Below are positions 7,923 to 17,818 of a DNA stretch of 64,000 nucleotides, piece after piece; within the stretch, counting starts at the first letter, position 1, and the number at the start of each line of letters is the position of its first letter. The position numbers and the translations under genes were made by a program. The DNA is from Bacillus sp. B1-b2 (lineage in GTDB: Bacteria > Bacillota > Bacilli > Bacillales > Cytobacillaceae), in the NCBI RefSeq assembly GCF_009183415.1, contig NZ_WEHU01000003.1, positions 62,001 to 126,000 on the forward strand, written 5' to 3'. Under the pieces are notes generated by a model. The model saw only the letters and a program-made list of their open reading frames with translations. It was not told the origin of the DNA and searched no databases.

Positions 7923-9566
7923 TCATTTATTTCTTAAATAACTTTGGTAATTCTTATTACCACCAGAAAGATTATATATATCCTTAAAACCTAAATTGCG
8001 TAAAACATTTTGTGCAGCATTCCCTGTTACTCCACTATTACAATAAGTAACTGTAGGCAAGGTTGGATTCAGTTCTTTAGATTTAACTCGTAATTCTCCT
8101 AGTGGAATATTACTAGCATTTTCTACTTTTGATACATTGTATTGACTGTTAGAGCGTGTATCAATGATTTGAACTGCTTCTCCATTTTGTACTTTTTCTG
8201 TTAGTTCCTTTGGTGTGATCAGCTTATTTCTCTTTTCTATTGCATTTTGCAAGGCCATTCCTGTATACATAACTGGATCTTTTGTTGTACTAAAAGGAGG
8301 TGCATAAGCAAGGTCGAGATGGAATAAGTCTTCTGCTTTTGCTTTAAAAGTAATAGCTGTAACAAACACATCCAGTCTTTTATCTACTCCTTCTTCTCCT
8401 ATTATTTCCACACCTAGAATTCTTCCCGTTTGTCTGTCTGCAATTGCCTTAATCACCATTTCTTTTCCGCCTAAGTATGCTGGTCTAGCTGGTTTAATAT
8501 TATGCAGGATTTCAACATCAAAGCCTTCTTTTCTTGCTTCTTCTTCATTTAACCCCGTTTGACCTACTGTTAAATCAAATACTCTTAGTATGCCAGTACC
8601 TAGAATTCCTCGATGTTCAATAGTACCGCCAGTTATGACATCTCCCGCTATCCTTCCCATTTTGTTAGCCGTACTTCCAAGAGGACGATAAATTGGTTTT
8701 CCTGTTATCACAGAGTAACTTTCCGCTACATCACCTACTGCATAAATATCAGGAAGGTTTGTTTGCATCTTAGTGTTAACAGCAATGGCTCCAAATTCTC
8801 CAATCGTCACTCCAATTTCTTTAGCTAATTGAACATTGGGACGTATACCTGTTGCTACTATCACCATATCCGTTTCTATTGTTGTACCTAGCTTTGTAAC
8901 GACCTTTTGATTATGTATTGCTGTTACTTCATCTTGTAGATGTAGCTTTACTCCTTTTTCTATTAGATGCTCTTCTATCCGGCAAGTCATATCTTTATCC
9001 ACATGTGGCATAACATGATTACTTCGTTGAACAATTGTAACCTCTAAACCTTTATGAGTGAGCTGTTCTGCCATTTCTAACCCAATATAACCTGCTCCAA
9101 TAATCGTAACTTTCTTTGGTTGTTTTGCTTTCATAAATTGATCGATTGCTGCAGTATCTTGTATAGTACGTACTTGGAAAACATGATCTCCATCTATGCC
9201 ATCTATATTAGGTTTTATTGGAGAAGCACCTGTTGCGAAGACTAAAACGTCATATGTATCTTCTTTGCTTTCATTCGTATCTAAGTTTTTCACTTGCACT
9301 TTCTTCTGTTCTACATCTATCTTCCATACTTCATGACGGGTAAAAATATTAACATGATAACGTTTTGTAAACCAAGCAGCACTTCTTGGATTTAATTCTT
9401 CTATTTCTTCTATTTCTCCACCTAAAAAATAAGGAATTCCACATGCAGAATAAGAAATGTCATAATCTGCATTATAAAGGGTAATATCTGCATTTTCATC
9501 ATTTCTACGTGCTTTTGCTGCTACAGATGTTCCTGCAGCTACTGATCCAATAATGATAATTTTCAT
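7923..9566 (-). CDS. CoA-disulfide reductase with C-terminal rhodanese
   Basis: FAD- and NAD(P)H-dependent disulfide or persulfide reductase of the CoADR-RHD type. N-terminal FAD motif GSVAAGTSVA; the single catalytic cysteine Cys42 in YSACGIPYF; NAD motif GAGYIGLEMAEQL near 157-169; FAD motif DIYAVGDVAE. A rhodanese domain fills about 455-547 with active Cys509 (CNSGVTG). 547 residues is the family length. It is third in the arsR-arsB operon, 47 bases after arsB, and probably keeps low-molecular-weight thiols or persulfides reduced during metalloid stress; that role is inference. Confidence 0.9.
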   Translation of the reverse strand: MKIIIIGSVAAGTSVAAKARRNDENADITLYNADYDISYSACGIPYFLGGEIEEIEELNPRSAAWFTKRYHVNIFTRHEVWKIDVEQKKVQVKNLDTNESKEDTYDVLVFATGASPIKPNIDGIDGDHVFQVRTIQDTAAIDQFMKAKQPKKVTIIGAGYIGLEMAEQLTHKGLEVTIVQRSNHVMPHVDKDMTCRIEEHLIEKGVKLHLQDEVTAIHNQKVVTKLGTTIETDMVIVATGIRPNVQLAKEIGVTIGEFGAIAVNTKMQTNLPDIYAVGDVAESYSVITGKPIYRPLGSTANKMGRIAGDVITGGTIEHRGILGTGILRVFDLTVGQTGLNEEEARKEGFDVEILHNIKPARPAYLGGKEMVIKAIADRQTGRILGVEIIGEEGVDKRLDVFVTAITFKAKAEDLFHLDLAYAPPFSTTKDPVMYTGMALQNAIEKRNKLITPKELTEKVQNGEAVQIIDTRSNSQYNVSKVENASNIPLGELRVKSKELNPTLPTVTYCNSGVTGNAAQNVLRNLGFKDIYNLSGGNKNYQSYLRNK

Positions 9567-9613
9567 GAAAGTATCCTCCTAAATTTGATTCAAAATTAAA
9601 GATAAGTATTTTA

Positions 9614-10912
9614 TTAAGAAAGGATGGAAAGCCATAGATATAAACCACATAATGTAATGATTAGAGTTGGAATAGTTAAGATGATACCTGTTTTAAAATA
9701 AGTACCCCAAGAGATTTTCACCCCTTTTTGAGATAAAACATGCAGCCATAACAATGTAGCTAAAGAGCCAATTGGTGTAATTTTTGGTCCTAAATCTGCA
9801 CCAATAACATTGGCATAGATCAATCCTTCTTTTATTATTCCACTAGCATTAGTATCTGCGATTGCTAGTGCATCTATTAATACGGTTGGCATATTATTCA
9901 TGATGGAAGAAAGAATGGCAGCTATTAAACCCATACCCATTGTTGCAACAAATAACCCATGACTTGCAGCTTCTTGAATGATATTAGCTAATATATCTGT
10001 TAATCCTACATTCCGAAGTCCATATATTACTACATACATACCAATGGAAAAGAACACAATTGCCCATGGTGCACCTTTTATGACTGATTTAATAGAAACT
10101 GCAGGACTTTTTCTTGCTAGTAGAAGGAAAACTATTGCAATAATACTAACAACAAATGATACAGGAATAGATACAAATTCACTTGCAAAATATCCGATAA
10201 GCAGGACACCGAGGATAATCCATGCTACACGAAACATCGTTTTATCTTTAATGGCATCTACTGGCACTTTTAGTTGACCAATATTTAAGGATTTCGGAAT
10301 TTGCTTTCGGAAGTATACATAAAGAACAAGAATACTAGCTAGTAAGGAGAAGAAGTTGGGAATAATCATTCTAGAAGCATATTCCACAAAACCAATCCCA
10401 AAAAAATCAGCAGAAACAATATTTACTAGATTACTTACTACTAGTGGTAAAGAAGTAGTATCTGCAATAAAACCACTTGCCATGATAAATGGAAAAACCA
10501 TTTTTTCTTCTAAGTTTAATGCTCTCACCATTGCTAGAACAATTGGTGTTAGAATAAGTGCAGCTCCATCATTTGCAAACAGTGCTGCAACAACTGCTCC
10601 TAGAATAGAAACATAAATAAACATTTTTAAACCATTACCACCTGAAAGTCTTGCCATATGTAGTGCTGCCCACTCAAAAAATCCTATTTCATCTAATAAA
10701 AGAGAAATAATGATAATTCCAATGAAAGCAAGTGTAGCATTCCATACAATACCAGTTACATCTATAACATCTTTAAAGTCAACTACACCTACTATAAGTG
10801 CTAATGCTGCTCCTCCCATGCTTGACCAACCAATAGAAAGTTTTCTCGGTTGCCAGATAACGAGTGTCAAAGTTACTAAAAAAATAATAATTGCTAAAAT
10901 TGTTTGTTGCAA
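9614..10912 (-). CDS. arsB: ArsB arsenite efflux transporter
   Basis: Polytopic membrane protein of 432 residues in the ArsB/NhaD (ion transporter) superfamily. It expels arsenite or antimonite using the proton gradient. Hydrophobic segments alternate with family motifs such as [34 protein letters not shown] and [10 protein letters not shown]. The start is TTG at 10912 with GGAGGT eight bases before. It follows arsR by 15 bases and precedes the CoA-disulfide reductase. No arsC is visible nearby, so arsenate reduction would rely on another locus. Confidence 0.88.
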   Translation of the reverse strand: MQQTILAIIIFLVTLTLVIWQPRKLSIGWSSMGGAALALIVGVVDFKDVIDVTGIVWNATLAFIGIIIISLLLDEIGFFEWAALHMARLSGGNGLKMFIYVSILGAVVAALFANDGAALILTPIVLAMVRALNLEEKMVFPFIMASGFIADTTSLPLVVSNLVNIVSADFFGIGFVEYASRMIIPNFFSLLASILVLYVYFRKQIPKSLNIGQLKVPVDAIKDKTMFRVAWIILGVLLIGYFASEFVSIPVSFVVSIIAIVFLLLARKSPAVSIKSVIKGAPWAIVFFSIGMYVVIYGLRNVGLTDILANIIQEAASHGLFVATMGMGLIAAILSSIMNNMPTVLIDALAIADTNASGIIKEGLIYANVIGADLGPKITPIGSLATLLWLHVLSQKGVKISWGTYFKTGIILTIPTLIITLCGLYLWLSILS

Positions 10913-10927
10913 AGTGATTAACCTCCA

Positions 10928-11269
10928 TTAATTACATGTAATTCTTAAACCTTTTTCTTCAAGCCATTCAAATTTCTCTCTCTGACTTGGAACATGTTTT
11001 AATATCCCTTTTACTAACTGATAATAATCACTTGATATGTTCAAGGAATAAACAACCCATTGACCCTTTCTTTCCTCTTTCACCATTTCAAGATCTCTTA
11101 ACTTTCTTAGATGCTGACTTATAGCCGGTTGTGACATATTAAAAACCTCCACAAATTCACAAACACAGCATTCTTGTTCAGCTAACATAGATACCATGGA
11201 TAATCTTGTTTTATCTCCTAGAAGCTTCAAAACATTTGCTGCATCTTTTAATTTTGTATCATCTACCAT
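10928..11269 (-). CDS. arsR: ArsR family repressor
   Basis: 113-residue winged-helix repressor. The metalloid-binding motif ECCVCEF near residues 33-39 has Cys34, Cys35 and Cys37, matching the classic ELCVCE site of As(III) sensors. The recognition helix is SQPAISQHLRKL. GGAGGG precedes the ATG. First gene of the arsR-arsB-CoADR operon, with a perfect palindrome at 11339-11360 about 70 bases upstream. Binding of As(III) should release it from DNA. Confidence 0.93.
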   Translation of the reverse strand: MVDDTKLKDAANVLKLLGDKTRLSMVSMLAEQECCVCEFVEVFNMSQPAISQHLRKLRDLEMVKEERKGQWVVYSLNISSDYYQLVKGILKHVPSQREKFEWLEEKGLRITCN

Positions 11270-11338
11270 GATGAATTTTCCCTCCTTTTTTTTGCATTGT
11301 ACATAAAGAATTCTCTGTAAACATTAATTATACTTAAC

Positions 11339-11360
11339 TATATAAGAATATGCTTATATA
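11339..11360. promoter_or_regulatory. ArsR operator and promoter region
   Basis: TATATAAG-AATATG-CTTATATA is a perfect 8-bp inverted repeat typical of ArsR/SmtB operators. A TATAAT box on the minus strand lies at 11327-11332, so the operator covers the upstream promoter half. Confidence 0.75.
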
Positions 11361-11532
11361 TTAATAACAAGAAGGCATTATGTCAACTCTTCCTATTCTC
11401 TACTTTATTTTGCCTTTTGATATAGTGATTTCTTCTGTGCTAACATGCGAACGATAGAGAAACGGCACAACTAATCGATTAAAATTTGGAAATTCACACA
11501 TCTAATTGCACTTATCTTCCGTAAAAATACTT

Positions 11533-11733
11533 AATCAAATAATTAACCGGAAAAATACGCTTATTTCCTTTTCTACCATGAAAAAAAGCTTGAATAAACG
11601 GATTTCTCCGACAAAAGCCTTGAAATCGCATGAAATAGGAGGATTTTTCTTAAGTAATCGGAATTTTCCGCTTATTATCCCTAAAAACATGGTTTCGTTT
11701 GTATTTAATCGGAAATCTCCGTTTATTCTGTAG
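11533..11733. repeat. Dispersed repeat R1, copy 1: CGGAAATTTCCG modules
   Basis: Four spaced modules of an imperfect palindrome followed by an AT tail: CCGGAAAAATACGCTTATT, AATAAACGGATTTCTCCG, AATCGGAATTTTCCGCTTATT and a last near-copy ending CCGTTTATT, roughly 50-60 bases apart. The same arrangement recurs at 25347-25549 and 36116-36290. The small frames here are not genes. Confidence 0.6.
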
Positions 11734-11840
11734 CTGATTGTTGAATAATGATAAATTCCTTTCTTAGCACCATGGAAGAGTTAATAATACCTAGCAGTAA
11801 CCAGGCATATCCCTAAATCCTCTTTCTAAAACAGTAAAAC

Positions 11841-11866
11841 GGCGACCAAAACGCGAATGGGTCGCC
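11841..11866 (-). terminator. Terminator of the P-loop gene
   Basis: GGCGACC and GGTCGCC form a GC-rich stem. On the minus strand it is followed by GTTTTACTGTTTT, nine bases after the gene stop. Confidence 0.75.
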
Positions 11867-11874
11867 AGCTTCTC

Positions 11875-12723
11875 TTATAAAATGTTAAGTAAATGCAACT
11901 TTTCCTTTATCATCGACTTATATCTAGCCGTTTCATAAAAAGTATTATTTAATATAGCTTTTATAATACTTAGCTGATCAAAAATTTCTCTTTCCACTTC
12001 TCTTCTTGCTTCTAACACTTTCATTGTACCTTCTAAACCTTTATACCCTTTATATTCCCCATACCCTTGATTCGTATAATAATTCATAAATCCAGTAGAC
12101 CACTCTTTTTCTCTTTCCTTGTACACCTTTCTAAATGAGAATTCTAAATTATCTTGCTCTATATAAAACAATACTGGATTCAATTCTTCTATGATTTTTT
12201 CTAATGCACGTACATAATTTATAACCTTTTCTTTATCTTCGCCATATTTAACCATTCCGATTGTTATAGGATTTTGTATGAAGCAACATTCAAATATATA
12301 TGTTTTACTTCCTTTGTTGGCTTGATTTACAAAATCCCTCCATTTTTCAGTTATTAACTCCATATTCTTTTCGAATGGTAATTCGTATATATCGTTTTTA
12401 AAAATAGTATTCAACAAACTTTCTGGAAAATGAACACCATTTTCATCTATCATTTTTCTATAGGGAAGAAAATAATGGTCCTCTTTTCTTGTCACACTAT
12501 TACTAATTACTTCTCTAAAAGCACCACTTTTTACTAATAAACTATCAAATTCACTTTTATTGAAACATGATACCCCATCATAATCGGCTGGGTGGTCGAG
12601 ATTTCCTTCAAGGAATAACTCTACATCTGTTTTCTTTTCAAGAAGAATCGTATTGAGTAAGTTTGCTGTAGTGGATTTGCCGAAGCCAGGAAGTCCTTCT
12701 ACTAGTACTAATTTTGTATTCAA
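11875..12723 (-). CDS. P-loop NTPase of unknown function
   Basis: 282 residues starting with a TTG at 12723 behind AAAGGGA. A Walker A motif GLPGFGKSTT occupies residues 10-19 right after the first strand LVLVEG, the layout of small kinases (thymidylate or adenylylsulfate kinase-like). The remainder is helical and charged, with no family I can name. It follows an aminoglycoside phosphotransferase-like gene by about 75 bases and may share its transcript. A nucleotide or small-molecule kinase is plausible but unproven. Confidence 0.7.
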   Translation of the reverse strand: MNTKLVLVEGLPGFGKSTTANLLNTILLEKKTDVELFLEGNLDHPADYDGVSCFNKSEFDSLLVKSGAFREVISNSVTRKEDHYFLPYRKMIDENGVHFPESLLNTIFKNDIYELPFEKNMELITEKWRDFVNQANKGSKTYIFECCFIQNPITIGMVKYGEDKEKVINYVRALEKIIEELNPVLFYIEQDNLEFSFRKVYKEREKEWSTGFMNYYTNQGYGEYKGYKGLEGTMKVLEARREVEREIFDQLSIIKAILNNTFYETARYKSMIKEKLHLLNIL

Positions 12724-12798
12724 GGCATCTGTCCCTTTCTAAGAATTAAATTTGGAATTACTCCAATAATTCTTTTCCGTTCAAATAAATACTGCCCT

Positions 12799-13596
12799 TT
12801 AAACCCACTCTTTTCCATATTCACGAATGAACTGAATTTCTTTTTGATAATGATCTAGTTGCCCTTCATCTATCATTTTCTGAAAAGCAACATCGCCTTC
12901 ATTGGCTTTATTAAGCATATATTTACATAATCCTTCTACTCTTAGTAAAACCATCTCTAGAAAACCTTGCTGCATTTCCTTATCTCCATAGGATTCAAAA
13001 AACAAATGGATTCTTTGTTTTATATGGACTGAATCTTCAGATGGATTATAATAAATTGCCTCCCCTTTTTCATTATGCCAAAGTCTACTTAAAGGGACAC
13101 AAGTGTAAAGAGTATATGCTATATCCCAAAGCCTTGGGCCAGGTGCCGCCACATCAAAATCTATAATACCTACTGGACTTTCTTGATTAAAGATAATGTT
13201 GTATATAGCAAAATCATTATGGCAGACAACTTCTATATTGTCAGGTGTATGATCCATTGGTTTCCATTCATTTATTAAAGGAAAATCACTCACTGCATCA
13301 TGATAAAGACGGAGCATTTTCGCTATTTCACTTAAAACATGATCAGACCACATATATTTTTTTAGAGGATAGTTACCTGCTTCCCCTTCAATAAACGATA
13401 AAATCTCTCTATCCTTCTCATCGACCCCTAAAAATCTCGGTGAATAACCAAAACCTTTGCTTTCAAGATGGTTTAATAACATATGGATTTTATCATTATC
13501 AGGCTTTAAATCTCTTCGAACTGTATTTCCAGAGCGAAATACGTCTGAGATATTCCCACCTTTTAGCATTTCTTCTTTTTCATATTCATTTGCCAT
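12799..13596 (-). CDS. Aminoglycoside phosphotransferase family kinase
   Basis: 265 residues with the protein-kinase-like APH fold. The catalytic loop HNDFAIYN gives His126, Asp128 and Asn133; the metal-binding IIDFDVAAPGPRLWD gives Asp146/Asp148. The N-terminal nucleotide lobe is short. GGAGGG precedes the ATG. Such proteins phosphorylate antibiotics, choline, homoserine or other small molecules. Nothing here fixes the substrate, so resistance should not be assumed. Confidence 0.87.
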   Translation of the reverse strand: MANEYEKEEMLKGGNISDVFRSGNTVRRDLKPDNDKIHMLLNHLESKGFGYSPRFLGVDEKDREILSFIEGEAGNYPLKKYMWSDHVLSEIAKMLRLYHDAVSDFPLINEWKPMDHTPDNIEVVCHNDFAIYNIIFNQESPVGIIDFDVAAPGPRLWDIAYTLYTCVPLSRLWHNEKGEAIYYNPSEDSVHIKQRIHLFFESYGDKEMQQGFLEMVLLRVEGLCKYMLNKANEGDVAFQKMIDEGQLDHYQKEIQFIREYGKEWV

Positions 13597-13965
13597 AATG
13601 ATCCCTCCACTAATATAGGGATTTCACTCATTGTGTCAATAAAGATGTATTTTTACCCATAAAAAAACAGATAGACAAAGGTATCTGCTTAGGCAATGGG
13701 AATTTAATTGTCCACACCATGAATCCCTTGAATGATTACAGATAGACAAATAAACCTATCCTCAATAGGCAAAATCGTATTTGTCTTTATCCAATTAACG
13801 AATCAATTCAAAGTTTTCCACATGTGTAATATAGATTCCCCTTTCTTTACATCTCTAATGTAAATTTTACCAAAAGAACTTACATAAAGAAAGGGTTTTC
13901 AACCAATTACGTATTCATCTAGCAATTTACTATTTTTATAAAGAAGCAACTTCTTTCTTGAAGAC
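13597..13965. other. Gene-free gap
   Basis: About 370 bases with no supported gene. It contains two copies of ACAGATAGACAAA (near 13669 and 13739) and short AT-rich hairpins, none convincing as a terminator. Probably the promoter region of the APH gene plus decayed sequence. Confidence 0.4.
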
Positions 13966-14745
13966 TTACTTACCTAAAAATCCGCCTTCGCATCGAATGG
14001 TTTGGCCAGTTAACCAATAAGAATCATCACTTGCTAGAAAGGTTATTATTTTTGCAGCATCTTCAGGTTTTCCTATACGACCAGTTGGAAACTGAGGTAA
14101 TAGGTAATCCTTTATATCTTCATTTATCCAGCCTGAATCAGTTGGTCCTGGATTAATGGAATTTACTGTTATCCCAATAGGTGCGAGTGTTACAGATAAT
14201 GGCTCTGTTATTGCTATAATCATTCCTTTTGTTGCAATATATGCTAAATTATTGGGATCAGGTCCACCTGAAACAAGATTTATAATTCGACCTTCTTTTC
14301 TATTTTTAAATACTTCTTCATACTCTTTAGCAAATTCAACCGATAACATGAAAGTTCCACTATTATTTACTTTATAATGTTTATCTAATATTTTTGTATT
14401 TAATTCATGAAAATTTGTTGGAGCTTCATATGTTGCATTATTAACTAAAATACATGCTGTTCCAAGTGTTTTTTCCACTTCTTCTAATAGTCTTACTGGA
14501 GATTCTTCTAAACTTAAATCTAATGACATATGTTCTGCTCTTACTCCAAGGCTTTTTATCTTTTCACATAAAATGGATGGGTAATCAGATTCAAGTCCAT
14601 TTCCTTCCACCTCATCGAATTTAGTCCAATGTGTAAAAAAGACATCCGCACCTGCTTGCGCAAGAGAGAGGCAAATTGCTGCACCTATACCTGTTGAGCG
14701 ACTCGCCCCAGTTACTATCGCTACTTTTCCATATAATTCTTTCAT
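13966..14745 (-). CDS. SDR family oxidoreductase
   Basis: 259-residue NAD(P)-dependent dehydrogenase. VTGASRSTGIG near residues 11-21 is an expanded glycine motif; NNAT stands for the NNAG motif; Ser159, Tyr169 and Lys173 (YIATK) form the catalytic set; the C-terminus has TGQTIRCEGGFLGK. The frame extends further upstream, but AGGAGG at six bases supports the ATG at 14745. Substrate unknown. Alone between an unrelated kinase gene and a CBO0543 protein. Confidence 0.88.
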   Translation of the reverse strand: MKELYGKVAIVTGASRSTGIGAAICLSLAQAGADVFFTHWTKFDEVEGNGLESDYPSILCEKIKSLGVRAEHMSLDLSLEESPVRLLEEVEKTLGTACILVNNATYEAPTNFHELNTKILDKHYKVNNSGTFMLSVEFAKEYEEVFKNRKEGRIINLVSGGPDPNNLAYIATKGMIIAITEPLSVTLAPIGITVNSINPGPTDSGWINEDIKDYLLPQFPTGRIGKPEDAAKIITFLASDDSYWLTGQTIRCEGGFLGK

Positions 14746-14997
14746 CATTATCCTCCTATTTATGAGGACGCACATAAAGAGATGAGTATTCATTTGTTTA
14801 GCACGTCCTAAAACTGATATAAAAGACATACTTAACCTGTAAGAAAGAGATGAATTTTTTATAGTTATAGGATAGTTGCCATACTGATTCTCCTTTAAAC
14901 ATCTTTAAAACATTTTCCAATTAGAAAAGAAAATAAAAAAGATTTACTCTCTTACTATTTTCTGCATTGCCCTTGCAAATACCTCTAGAGATCAGAA

Positions 14998-15046
14998 AAA
15001 GACATAGATAAACCTAAATGAAACTTTTAGTTATACCTATGTCTTT
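14998..15046 (-). terminator. Terminator of the CBO0543 gene
   Basis: AAAGACATAG pairs with CTATGTCTTT, with further pairing in the loop region, just after the CBO0543 stop on the minus strand. Confidence 0.55.
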
Positions 15047-15068
15047 ATACTATTTATTTTTCTATCTT

Positions 15069-15572
15069 CTACAAAGGAACTTGAAAGTGCCACAATAAAA
15101 ATACAATAACCAAAATAGAAATAAAATATGTTCTTATTGGCCGCGTATGGTGTAAACGAATCAAAGAATACATCACTATATAGAAAAAGAAATCCATCCA
15201 ATATTCAAAGCCATTATTCAGAAGTAATCTTTTATAATAAATCATGATAAATTCCACCAACATAGAACCAGCAACCCAATAAAGAATGTATCTAGCTTGG
15301 CTTAATTTAGCTTTAAAGTAAGGATATTGCGTGAGAAATATTAATGTGATACAAGGTAAAATAATAAAAGTATATACCAAATCCACTATATTATGTTTCT
15401 CCTGTAAAAGGTCTCCTTTGTACTCCCATAATAGGAAATCATGACAGAAATAGTTATAAAGTAGATTACTTATAATAACATATTGAATGGTAGGAGCATA
15501 TTTTTGCCAATTTCTCCAATCTCCCTTCCAGTATGTTAATGCTACTAAAATAATTGCTAGTAATAAGTGCAT
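15069..15572 (-). CDS. CBO0543 family membrane protein
   Basis: 167 residues with about five membrane segments. The opening HLLLAIILVALTYWKGDW, the WxxY-like middle (NLLYNYFCHDFLLWEYK) and the ending SILVIVFLLWH match the CBO0543 family of Bacilli and Clostridia, whose function is unknown. A GTG four codons upstream is possible, but AAGGTG is better placed for the ATG at 15572. Monocistronic. Confidence 0.75.
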   Translation of the reverse strand: MHLLLAIILVALTYWKGDWRNWQKYAPTIQYVIISNLLYNYFCHDFLLWEYKGDLLQEKHNIVDLVYTFIILPCITLIFLTQYPYFKAKLSQARYILYWVAGSMLVEFIMIYYKRLLLNNGFEYWMDFFFYIVMYSLIRLHHTRPIRTYFISILVIVFLLWHFQVPL

Positions 15573-15864
15573 AAATCCATTCACCTTTTTTACTTAGTAT
15601 TCATTGATTTTAGATAATTATGTAATAAATCACCTTAATACATAGAAAGAAAGAGCATCGTTCATAAATGATAAAATGAATGTAATTCCATAATATACAA
15701 TACCTTCTATAGAAGGGATTCTTATGCATAGAAAATCGTTAGAGAAAAAAGATAGAAATAAGAGCTTAGATAACTACGATAACGGGGGCAATTAGTTGAA
15801 GAAGGATTTCACTATATTTTGTCGAATTTTTACATATATCCGATTTGTAGGGAGTGATTAGTAT

Positions 15865-16266
15865 ATGAAATATCAACAAAAGGATTTCACAGAAGAACTA
15901 AGGAAAAAGATTGAAACTACTGAATCATCATTAAAAAAGCATACCGAAAAATTGTTAAATGATTATAAATCTATTTTTGTTAAGCAGAACTTAGAATTTG
16001 ATGCAGATTTCGATAAAGAGGGCGAGGACCCTTTTATGCCAGGATACATCTCCTCCGTTGCAATAGTCATATCTGACAAAAATGGAGACATAATTGATTT
16101 ACGTATTATTAATATATGGGAATGCAAACTCACACTCTTAGGTATGCGAGTTTTAAATAACATACCAGGAAGCAAGATAAGTGGTGAACTACTTAATGAA
16201 TCATTTGAAGAAATTAACGAGGAATTAAAGGATTATATTGAGGATGTATTGCAAAAAGTAATATAA
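15865..16266 (+). CDS. Hypothetical protein, coiled N-terminus
   Basis: 133 residues, acidic. The first 40 residues are a charged amphipathic helix (ELRKKIETTESSLKKHTEK). Then a compact strand-rich part carries SSVAIVISDKNGDIIDLRI, and the end is helical. GGGAGTG precedes the ATG. I do not recognise a family; the single-copy layout and good codon structure support a real cytosolic protein. No operon partner. Confidence 0.6.
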   Translation: MKYQQKDFTEELRKKIETTESSLKKHTEKLLNDYKSIFVKQNLEFDADFDKEGEDPFMPGYISSVAIVISDKNGDIIDLRIINIWECKLTLLGMRVLNNIPGSKISGELLNESFEEINEELKDYIEDVLQKVI

Positions 16267-16773
16267 CACAAAAATCAACATTAGCTTTTAAACAGAGCCT
16301 TCTTTTTAAACAATTAATAACATGGCTATTTGGCCTTCTGGTAGTAGAAAAGAATCTTATAGCATACCCATAATATCGCCTGTTTTTCAAAAAAGCGAAT
16401 AAAACTAGCTTTACTTTTGAATACTTTGTTTACCCTGCACTTTGCTCTTTATTTAATGTGAATTTCCCAGAAAAACGAAATTATATTAGTAATTTTTTAT
16501 ATTACACATTCTTCTGCTCCTTCATTACATTGTTCGAGCTTTACGCTATTAAATATACTAATCTTATTACATACAAGAAATGGACATGGTATTTTACTTT
16601 TAGTACGTACTTTATGGATTACATTTTTCTTTTCTCGAGAGTATCATATGTGGTTTTTTAGAATTTGATTAGCTTACTACTAGCCTTTCATTTTTTGAAA
16701 GTAACAAAAAGGAGTGCTGTACTATTTCACTCCTTTCTTTCATAATATATCCTCATTTACATAACTAGATACA
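16267..16773. other. Gene-free gap with convergent terminator
   Basis: About 500 bases. A 67-codon frame at 16458-16661 starts with GTG without a ribosome site and is rejected. The hairpin at 16708-16736 serves both flanking genes. Nothing else is recognised. Confidence 0.4.
16708..16736. terminator. Bidirectional terminator
   Basis: AAAGGAGTG and CACTCCTTT form a 9-bp stem with an 11-base loop, T-rich on the plus strand, between convergent genes. Confidence 0.7.
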
Positions 16774-17667
16774 CTAAAATGATGCTCTATCTACTTCTTT
16801 TTTTAACACGGGTATCCAGATTTCGGACAATACGGATGAAGAAGATAAGTCTTTCGTTTTAATGGACAAGATTTCAGGACCTTCTGTTATTTCGTAATTA
16901 GAAGATGGAAGCCATTCTGAATAAATTCTTCCCCATGTTTCCTGAAGTGTACTTGGAAAAGGTCCTGTGGTTTCAAATATGGCCCACGTTAATCCCGGAA
17001 CTTCTAGCTTTGAAAAGTGATCAGGGCACTGTTGTGTTGTTGCTACTCCAATATACTGATCCAGCTCTCCTTTCTCGTCCATACGTCCTTCAGAAAAGTT
17101 TGTTGACGCTTGTATCATTCCTTTAGGTTCCACGTTAGAGAGTTCCTTTAATTGCTCTATTTTTTCCATCGTTAAAGATTTCCACATTGCAGTTATTTCT
17201 GGGTTCTCTCCTTCAAAAATAATTGGCACTCTTTTCATCATACCAACTATATTAAATGCCTCTTTTTGTACAATTCGATAATTCATTTCATGTCCTCCTT
17301 TAATTGATAATTGGAAGGTCATTGGTGGATAGACTTTTAATTGCTGCCCATTTTTTCTTGCTTCTGATGGTGTCACTCCGTGTAAATATTGAAAAGCTCT
17401 AGAGAATGAGTCTGGTGAGCTATAACTATATTTGAGGGCAATATCAATAATCTTAATATCATTATTTATTAGCTCAAATGCTGCTAAGCTAAGTCTTCTA
17501 CGTCGGATATATTCTGATAATGTAATACCTGCAAGAAACGAAAACATTCTTTTAAAATGATATTCAGAACAATGTGCTGTACTTGCCACAACTTTATAAT
17601 CTATTTCATCTGTTAGGTTATTCTCAATATAGCGCATAGCCTCATTCATATTCTTAAGCATATCCAT
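16774..17667 (-). CDS. AraC family regulator with GyrI-like effector domain
   Basis: 297 residues. Two AraC helix-turn-helix motifs fill about residues 10-105 ([39 protein letters not shown]), followed by a linker and a GyrI/BmrR-like ligand domain from about 130 to the end ([30 protein letters not shown]). This layout is that of multidrug or small-molecule sensing activators such as Rob. AAAGGAGGT six bases before supports the ATG at 17667 rather than the earlier frame start. The methyltransferase upstream is in the same direction, about 150 bases away. Confidence 0.9.
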   Translation of the reverse strand: MDMLKNMNEAMRYIENNLTDEIDYKVVASTAHCSEYHFKRMFSFLAGITLSEYIRRRRLSLAAFELINNDIKIIDIALKYSYSSPDSFSRAFQYLHGVTPSEARKNGQQLKVYPPMTFQLSIKGGHEMNYRIVQKEAFNIVGMMKRVPIIFEGENPEITAMWKSLTMEKIEQLKELSNVEPKGMIQASTNFSEGRMDEKGELDQYIGVATTQQCPDHFSKLEVPGLTWAIFETTGPFPSTLQETWGRIYSEWLPSSNYEITEGPEILSIKTKDLSSSSVLSEIWIPVLKKEVDRASF

Positions 17668-17818
17668 TGTATGACCTCCTTTCATTAATAGAGTAACAAG
17701 AATGAATTGTACCTGCCCGACATTTTGTGCACCATTTTGTCGGTTCTATTCTTTTGTTTATAAAATATGATATTCATTTTATTATATAATAACCAATTTT
17801 TTCTATTTACCTGTTATT

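Noticed and set aside
11506-11733. 75-codon plus-strand frame
   Set aside because: Entirely inside repeat R1.
11533-11733. Possible CRISPR array
   Set aside because: Modules are imperfect, palindromic and irregularly spaced, and no cas genes occur.
12799-13596. Aminoglycoside resistance gene
   Set aside because: Only the general APH kinase motifs are visible; no match to a specific resistance class can be claimed.
16458-16661. 67-codon plus-strand frame rich in aromatic residues
   Set aside because: GTG start without a ribosome site, AT-driven composition and no family resemblance.
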